From Deltaproteobacteria bacterium (lineage in GTDB: Bacteria > Desulfobacterota > Desulfobaccia > Desulfobaccales > 0-14-0-80-60-11): 7,157 bases of DNA. The stretch is taken from assembly GCA_016874945.1 (NCBI GenBank), contig VGSO01000149.1:1-7157 (forward strand). Reading direction: 5' to 3'. The first letter of the stretch is position 1. Each line of letters opens with the position of its first letter. A program made the position numbers and the translations under genes. Shown here piece by piece: positions 5,779 through 7,157 of the stretch. The notes beneath the pieces are model-generated. The model ran no database searches. It saw only the letters and a list, made by a program, of their open reading frames with translations, and was not told where the DNA came from.

Positions 5779-6969
5779 TCAGCCAAACATCAAGGCTTCC
5801 GGCTTAACCAGGAGCAAAATGCCGATGGCTATCATGATAAACCCGCCTAAGAGATTGGACCACTGCTTGTACCGGGTGGAAAGCCCGGTTACTTGAAAAG
5901 TAATCATGGCGCCGCAGAACACCAGCAAATCATCAAGCATAAAAATTATGACATAGAGAAAGATGTACAGGTAATACTGCCAGGCCGGCAGGGGGGTGAG
6001 ACTCAAAATTTGCAGGTAAATCACCGGGAGACCCGCGGAGCAGATGAGTTCCACCACGTTCACCATAAAGGCCAGGAGGATGATGCCCCCCAGGGCCAGC
6101 CAGAAGCTCTGCTTTTGGGTGATTTCCTGGATCCGGGCGGTGATGCGGTGGCGGCGTTCCCCCCCGGTGATTTTGCAGACGCCGGCTCTATTGGTGAAAT
6201 ATTCCCGCAAATTGTAGTATCCCGCGGCCAGGGCCACCAGGGCGATGATGATCCTGACCCACATGACCAATCCCAGAAGCAGGAACAGGTTGAGCCAGGC
6301 GCACATGATGAGAAAGTACACCAGGGCCGAGGCCGCGATGAACACGGTCCCCAGGAGCCACCGCCGCCGGGCGTTTTCCATCCCCAAAAGGAGACCCAGC
6401 AGCAGGACCAGGATCCACATGGCGCAGGGGTTGAAGCCGTCCAAGGCCCCAAAGAGTATGGTGAGCAGGCCCAGAGAAAGCTGTTTGATCCGCACTTCGC
6501 CCCACAGGGGCACGGCGATGGTATTGGGGACGATCTTTGGCGCCGGTGCGGGGAAGGGGGGTGGGGCCGGGGGGGCCGGGATTAACCCCGCCACGGGGTC
6601 GGGGATTTCCCGGGTGAGGGCTTTGGCCACCGCGGCTTCCAGGGCCGCGCCGGTGTCGGCCTCGTCGTGCCAGCCGATAATGTATTCATCTCCCACCACA
6701 GTGAAGGGCAAGCCGGGAATGGTAATATTGAAATGTTTTCCCACCCGGTGGAGCACCTCCAGGTTGGCCCGGCTTGCCGTCACCTCCACGGAGTGAATTT
6801 TCAGATTGGGGTATTGGAATTCCAGCTTTTTCAGAAAAACTTTCTCCCGGTCACAATGGGGACAGCCCTTGGACCAGAAGAAGTAAAGGTTGACGGGGTT
6901 TTCTCCAGCAAAGGCCGGGAAGGCCGCTATCAAGAGCCACAGCAAAGGGACAATGAAAAGTCGGTTCAT
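5779..6969 (-). CDS. Thioredoxin-DsbD/CcdA-like fusion: periplasmic CPHC domain plus transmembrane electron carrier
   Basis: The 396-aa protein begins with a signal peptide (hydrophobic 4-16, likely cleavage after AFA at 21). A thioredoxin-like domain follows (about 24-120) with the redox pair Cys36-Pro-His-Cys39 and a probable cis-proline at 88 (GLPFTVVGD). Next is a Pro/Ala-rich linker (123-154) and then a membrane region of about six spans. Two membrane cysteines, Cys182 in FNPCAMW and Cys310 in ELICSAGLP, sit where DsbD and CcdA have their paired transmembrane cysteines. I infer that it carries reducing power from cytoplasmic thioredoxin across the inner membrane to its own periplasmic domain. 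In DsbD the thioredoxin-like domain is C-terminal to the membrane part; here it is N-terminal. CPHC is more like DsbC/glutaredoxin-type sites. The client is unknown, possibly cytochrome or secreted-protein disulfides. No clear Shine-Dalgarno precedes ATG 6969. Confidence 0.88.
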   Translation of the reverse strand: MNRLFIVPLLWLLIAAFPAFAGENPVNLYFFWSKGCPHCDREKVFLKKLEFQYPNLKIHSVEVTASRANLEVLHRVGKHFNITIPGLPFTVVGDEYIIGWHDEADTGAALEAAVAKALTREIPDPVAGLIPAPPAPPPFPAPAPKIVPNTIAVPLWGEVRIKQLSLGLLTILFGALDGFNPCAMWILVLLLGLLLGMENARRRWLLGTVFIAASALVYFLIMCAWLNLFLLLGLVMWVRIIIALVALAAGYYNLREYFTNRAGVCKITGGERRHRITARIQEITQKQSFWLALGGIILLAFMVNVVELICSAGLPVIYLQILSLTPLPAWQYYLYIFLYVIIFMLDDLLVFCGAMITFQVTGLSTRYKQWSNLLGGFIMIAIGILLLVKPEALMFG

Positions 6970-6980
6970 ATTATCTATAA

Positions 6981-6986
6981 ATTATA
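6981..6986 (-). promoter_or_regulatory. Perfect -10 box very close to the start of the thioredoxin-DsbD-like gene
   Basis: On the minus strand TATAAT (6986-6981) lies 11 nt before ATG 6969, so transcription from it would start only about 4-6 nt before the ATG and give an almost leaderless message. No Shine-Dalgarno is visible, which agrees with this. The -35 region would fall inside the terminal repeat of the short element (6990 onward), but no good -35 match is present. Confidence 0.4.
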
Positions 6987-6989
6987 CAT

Positions 6990-7124
6990 TGAGGCTCTTG
7001 CAAAATTCATTTTGAGGCTGCGATTTTCCCAATGTTGCTTAAAGAAATATCCGGTAGCACAGGCTTTCCAGCCTGTGCCGGCGCAGGCTGAAGCCTGCGG
7101 CTAAATAATTTTGCAAGAGGCTCA
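6990..7124. mobile_element. Complete short MITE-like element with terminal inverted repeats
   Basis: The ends TGAGGCTCTTGCAAAAT (6990-7006) and ATTTTGCAAGAGGCTCA (7108-7124) are inverted repeats matching at 16 of 17 positions. Inside are a 9-bp stem GCACAGGCT/AGCCTGTGC (7057-7065/7070-7078) and an 8-bp stem CGCAGGCT/AGCCTGCG (7082-7089/7092-7099). ACATTGA occurs near both borders (6987-6993 and 7127-7133) but is not cleanly placed as a target duplication. The inner arm 6994-7062 matches 91-158 in reverse orientation. There is no coding capacity, so it would need a transposase supplied from elsewhere. Confidence 0.75.
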
Positions 7125-7157
7125 CACATTGATTTTAGATTCTGGTTCCCAAGCTTA

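Noticed and set aside
5893..6585. Plus-strand frame opposite the thioredoxin-DsbD-like gene
   Set aside because: Rich in Q, H, D and G, the mirror of a membrane protein coding strand; the minus-strand product has clear domains.
7053..7099. Hairpins at the right edge as a transcription terminator
   Set aside because: Neither stem is followed by a T-run and both belong to the repeat core.
91..7124. Composite transposon bounded by the two inverted elements
   Set aside because: No transposase or integrase is present, the elements are far too short to be insertion sequences, and the segment holds plsY, a housekeeping gene. Independent copies of a dispersed repeat explain it better.

Overview
This window looks like a chromosomal piece of a GC-rich Gram-negative bacterium. 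By eye the coding regions are about 60% G+C, while several intergenic stretches are very AT-rich. An outer membrane is implied by a broken lipoprotein signal, a secreted zinc protease and a periplasmic/inner-membrane thiol-disulfide protein. The mix (MXAN_6640-like protease, patatin of the lipoprotein type, a c-di-GMP-I-like leader RNA, dispersed palindromic repeats) would suit a deltaproteobacterial/Desulfobacterota lineage. That placement is inference, not shown by any marker gene.

Layout. The left edge (1-182) holds a copy of a short dispersed element (91-158) next to a GC hairpin. A patatin-like phospholipase gene follows on the + strand (255-1370). Its lipoprotein signal region (183-242) is in the same frame but cut off by a stop codon at 243-245. 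An AT-rich gap (1371-1629) holds no gene. Next come a sigma70-type promoter (1630-1657), a structured leader RNA (about 1663-1780) resembling a divergent c-di-GMP-I (GEMM) riboswitch, and a secreted HExxH metalloprotease (1885-3375). A strong palindrome (3404-3429) sits between this gene and the convergent minus-strand cluster.

The minus-strand cluster reads from right to left: a thioredoxin-DsbD/CcdA-like fusion (6969-5779), an AzoR-type FMN oxidoreductase (5713-5081), the glycerol-3-phosphate acyltransferase PlsY (5067-4471) and a metallo-beta-lactamase-fold hydrolase (4389-3478). The gaps are about 65, 13 and 81 nt, so co-transcription is plausible. The hydrolase has no ATG/GTG/TTG start that covers its conserved N-terminus; an ATC codon lies at ideal distance from a Shine-Dalgarno sequence. 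The right edge carries a complete copy of the dispersed element (6990-7124) with 17-bp terminal inverted repeats, facing the left copy.

Working model: plsY is housekeeping phospholipid synthesis; the redox genes beside it handle disulfide/FMN chemistry. The + strand genes act on the cell surface or outside, and the protease is probably set by an RNA leader that may sense a cyclic dinucleotide. No CRISPR, tRNA, rRNA, transposase or phage gene was seen. The most interesting items are the leader RNA, the broken lipoprotein signal, the possible ATC start and the paired short inverted elements.
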